The notes beneath the pieces are model-generated. The model worked only from the letters and a program-made list of their open reading frames with translations. It made no database searches and had not been told where the DNA came from. A stretch of DNA of 51,236 bases, from assembly GCA_003599275.1 (NCBI GenBank), contig QZJG01000038.1, positions 1-51,236 on the forward strand. The letters are read 5' to 3'. Position numbers and translations under genes: made by a program. This stretch comes from Nitrospiraceae bacterium (GTDB taxonomy: Bacteria > Nitrospirota > Thermodesulfovibrionia > UBA6902). Below, piece after piece: positions 50,132 to 51,236 of the stretch (positions are counted from its first letter, which is position 1; each line of letters opens with the position of its first letter).

Positions 50132-51220
50132 TCACTCCTCAGCAAAACCGCAACCGCTCTCTTCAAGAGGGTTCATCCAGCTTACTTCATCTTTAACCGA
50201 TGGTCCCTGTTCAGTCCCGTCTTCAGTCAGTTGCGCGTTCATTTTCTTCAGTTCGGAAATTTCCTTTGCCATCTTATCAATCGCCTTTTTCATCTTCTCC
50301 AGGACATCGAGATTTATCCACTGTTCGTTCTCTACAGGATAAGGCGGATTTACGCTGTTGCCGTAAACAATCCATGAATCGTCATAAACTGCAGGGTTTT
50401 TAAATCCGAGCAGCCTCATCGCAAGATATGTTACCGTCGACCTCGCCCCTGTCTGACAATATGAGATGGTCCTCTTGTCCCTGTCGAGAGTAGAATACAA
50501 CGGCAGTAATTTATCAGGGTATATCACCCCTGTCTTTTTATCGTAGTTGGAGGTTTCCGGCACATTTAATGTTGTATGTGGCAGTCTGCCTCCCCTTAAA
50601 GACCTGATGTCGAGTCCCGCGTATTCGTTTTCGCTCCGGGAATCCACAAGCTGAACGTCTTTTGTTTTTCTTTTTACAATCGCAAGTATTTCATCAGTTG
50701 TCGCAATTACAGATGCGTTGACCTTTGCATTAAACCTTGCATTTTTTACTTGAGGTACATCCTTATCTACAGGTTTGCCCCTCTTTTTCCACTCGTCAAA
50801 ACAACCGTTCAGAAAATGCGCCCTGTCGTGTCCGAGATACTCCAGTGCCCAGAACCCGATAGTCGCATGGTCAAGGTTTTTGGCGTCCGCATAAACCACT
50901 ACGTGTTTGTTGTTGTCTATGCCTGCATTGCCGAATACCTCTTCCAGTTCCCGGACCGGTTTTATCCTCTGCGTGCCGTCTTTGAGAATAAACCTGCACG
51001 AGTCGCCCAGTGTTACAGCGCCCCTGATGTGTCCGGCGTCATAAAGTTTTTTCGTGCGGCAATCAAGGACGACCCAATCAGGCCTGTCTATCACCCTTTC
51101 AACATCATCAATAGTCATGAGAATACCCGGACCGGTTCCTGCGAGGACAAAAACAGGCGATAATATGAACAGGCAGACTAAAAGACTAACTGCCGCTGAC
51201 AGCGGGGGTTGTTTTTTCAT
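50132..51220 (-). CDS. Exported two-domain rhodanese (thiosulfate sulfurtransferase)
   Basis: 362 residues. Signal peptide about 1-28 ('LSAAVSLLVCLFILSPVFVLA'). Domain 1 (about 35-155, 'TIDDVERVIDRPDWVVLDCRTKKLYDAGHIRGAV') lacks the active-site Cys ('VVVYADAKN'); domain 2 (about 175-290, 'LVDSRSENEYAGLD') has the catalytic loop 'SYCQTGARSTV' with C255. This inactive-active tandem is typical of exported thiosulfate:cyanide sulfurtransferases. A coiled coil (about 305-335, 'DVLEKMKKAIDKMAKEISELKKMNAQL') is added at the C-terminus. Confidence 0.92.
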   Translation of the reverse strand: MKKQPPLSAAVSLLVCLFILSPVFVLAGTGPGILMTIDDVERVIDRPDWVVLDCRTKKLYDAGHIRGAVTLGDSCRFILKDGTQRIKPVRELEEVFGNAGIDNNKHVVVYADAKNLDHATIGFWALEYLGHDRAHFLNGCFDEWKKRGKPVDKDVPQVKNARFNAKVNASVIATTDEILAIVKRKTKDVQLVDSRSENEYAGLDIRSLRGGRLPHTTLNVPETSNYDKKTGVIYPDKLLPLYSTLDRDKRTISYCQTGARSTVTYLAMRLLGFKNPAVYDDSWIVYGNSVNPPYPVENEQWINLDVLEKMKKAIDKMAKEISELKKMNAQLTEDGTEQGPSVKDEVSWMNPLEESGCGFAEE

Positions 51221-51236
51221 TCAGTAATTCCTCTTC

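Noticed and set aside
50132-50377. Continuation of the rsgA fragment frame past 50131
   Set aside because: The extension is only antisense of the rhodanese gene and carries none of the RsgA GTPase motifs.
1-51236. CRISPR array or transposase gene
   Set aside because: No regularly spaced direct repeats and no intact transposase or integrase frame were found; the dispersed palindromes have no linked mobiliser in the window.

Overview
The window is about 51 kb of a Gram-negative bacterial chromosome. Evidence for an outer membrane includes a Lol lipoprotein-release operon, HlyD-type adaptors for tripartite pumps, lipoprotein signal peptides and a Slt-type lytic transglycosylase. The gene style (lysS next to lolC, split MacAB-like pumps, B12-radical SAM proteins, many intergenic palindromes of the GTCATTGCGAG type) resembles Nitrospirota or a relative of the former Deltaproteobacteria. 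That assignment is an inference from style and is not proven by any marker here.

Layout. 1-971: AT-rich edge with one lipoprotein. 1127-8136: a PGPGW membrane protein, a slipin and an NfeD protease, all on the minus strand; a plus-strand MacA/ATPase/permease/permease export operon lies between the slipin and NfeD, which are usually neighbours. 8311-13474: queE, bioF, a small TPR lipoprotein, an SDR reductase, a GH3 hexosaminidase and an isoprenylcysteine-methyltransferase-like membrane enzyme. 13461-16087: a PAS-GAF-GGDEF cyclase (with an overlapping small ORF) and a PstS-like phosphate-binding protein; both have the same 45-bp promoter-like element upstream. 16344-32831: a large, more AT-rich cell-surface glycan region. 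It holds a B12-radical SAM protein, GT2, a methyltransferase, three GT-C-like membrane proteins, two acyltransferase-3 proteins, an HGSNAT-like acetyltransferase, three SGNH hydrolases, an alkaline-phosphatase-superfamily transferase and an unlisted 43-residue membrane peptide. 33061-36079: a glycine-rich small protein, trpE-trpG, tRNA-Gly and tRNA-Cys. 36046-39100: a DevBCA-like exporter. 39223-47134: a lytic transglycosylase, a ZapB-like coiled coil, zapA, lysS, lolC, an 85-residue membrane protein, lolD, a STAS-HATPase fusion and an RNase HI-like protein. 47337-51220: a secreted protein with three LamG-like repeats, a short island of truncated genes (vapC 3' part, rsgA 5' part) and a two-domain rhodanese.

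How the genes may work together. The glycan region has the parts expected for building a lipid-linked glycan (GT2, GT-C proteins), decorating it (methyltransferase) and acylating it outside the inner membrane (acyltransferase-3 plus SGNH pairs, HGSNAT-like enzyme). An exported phospho-transferase-like enzyme is added in the 27528-32831 operon. This is the best candidate for an uncharacterised system here. Other points of interest are the twin promoter elements linking phosphate binding to cyclic-di-GMP, the Lol operon with two unfamiliar members, the nesting of a MacAB pump between slipin and NfeD, and several families of imperfect palindromes and heptamer repeats between genes.
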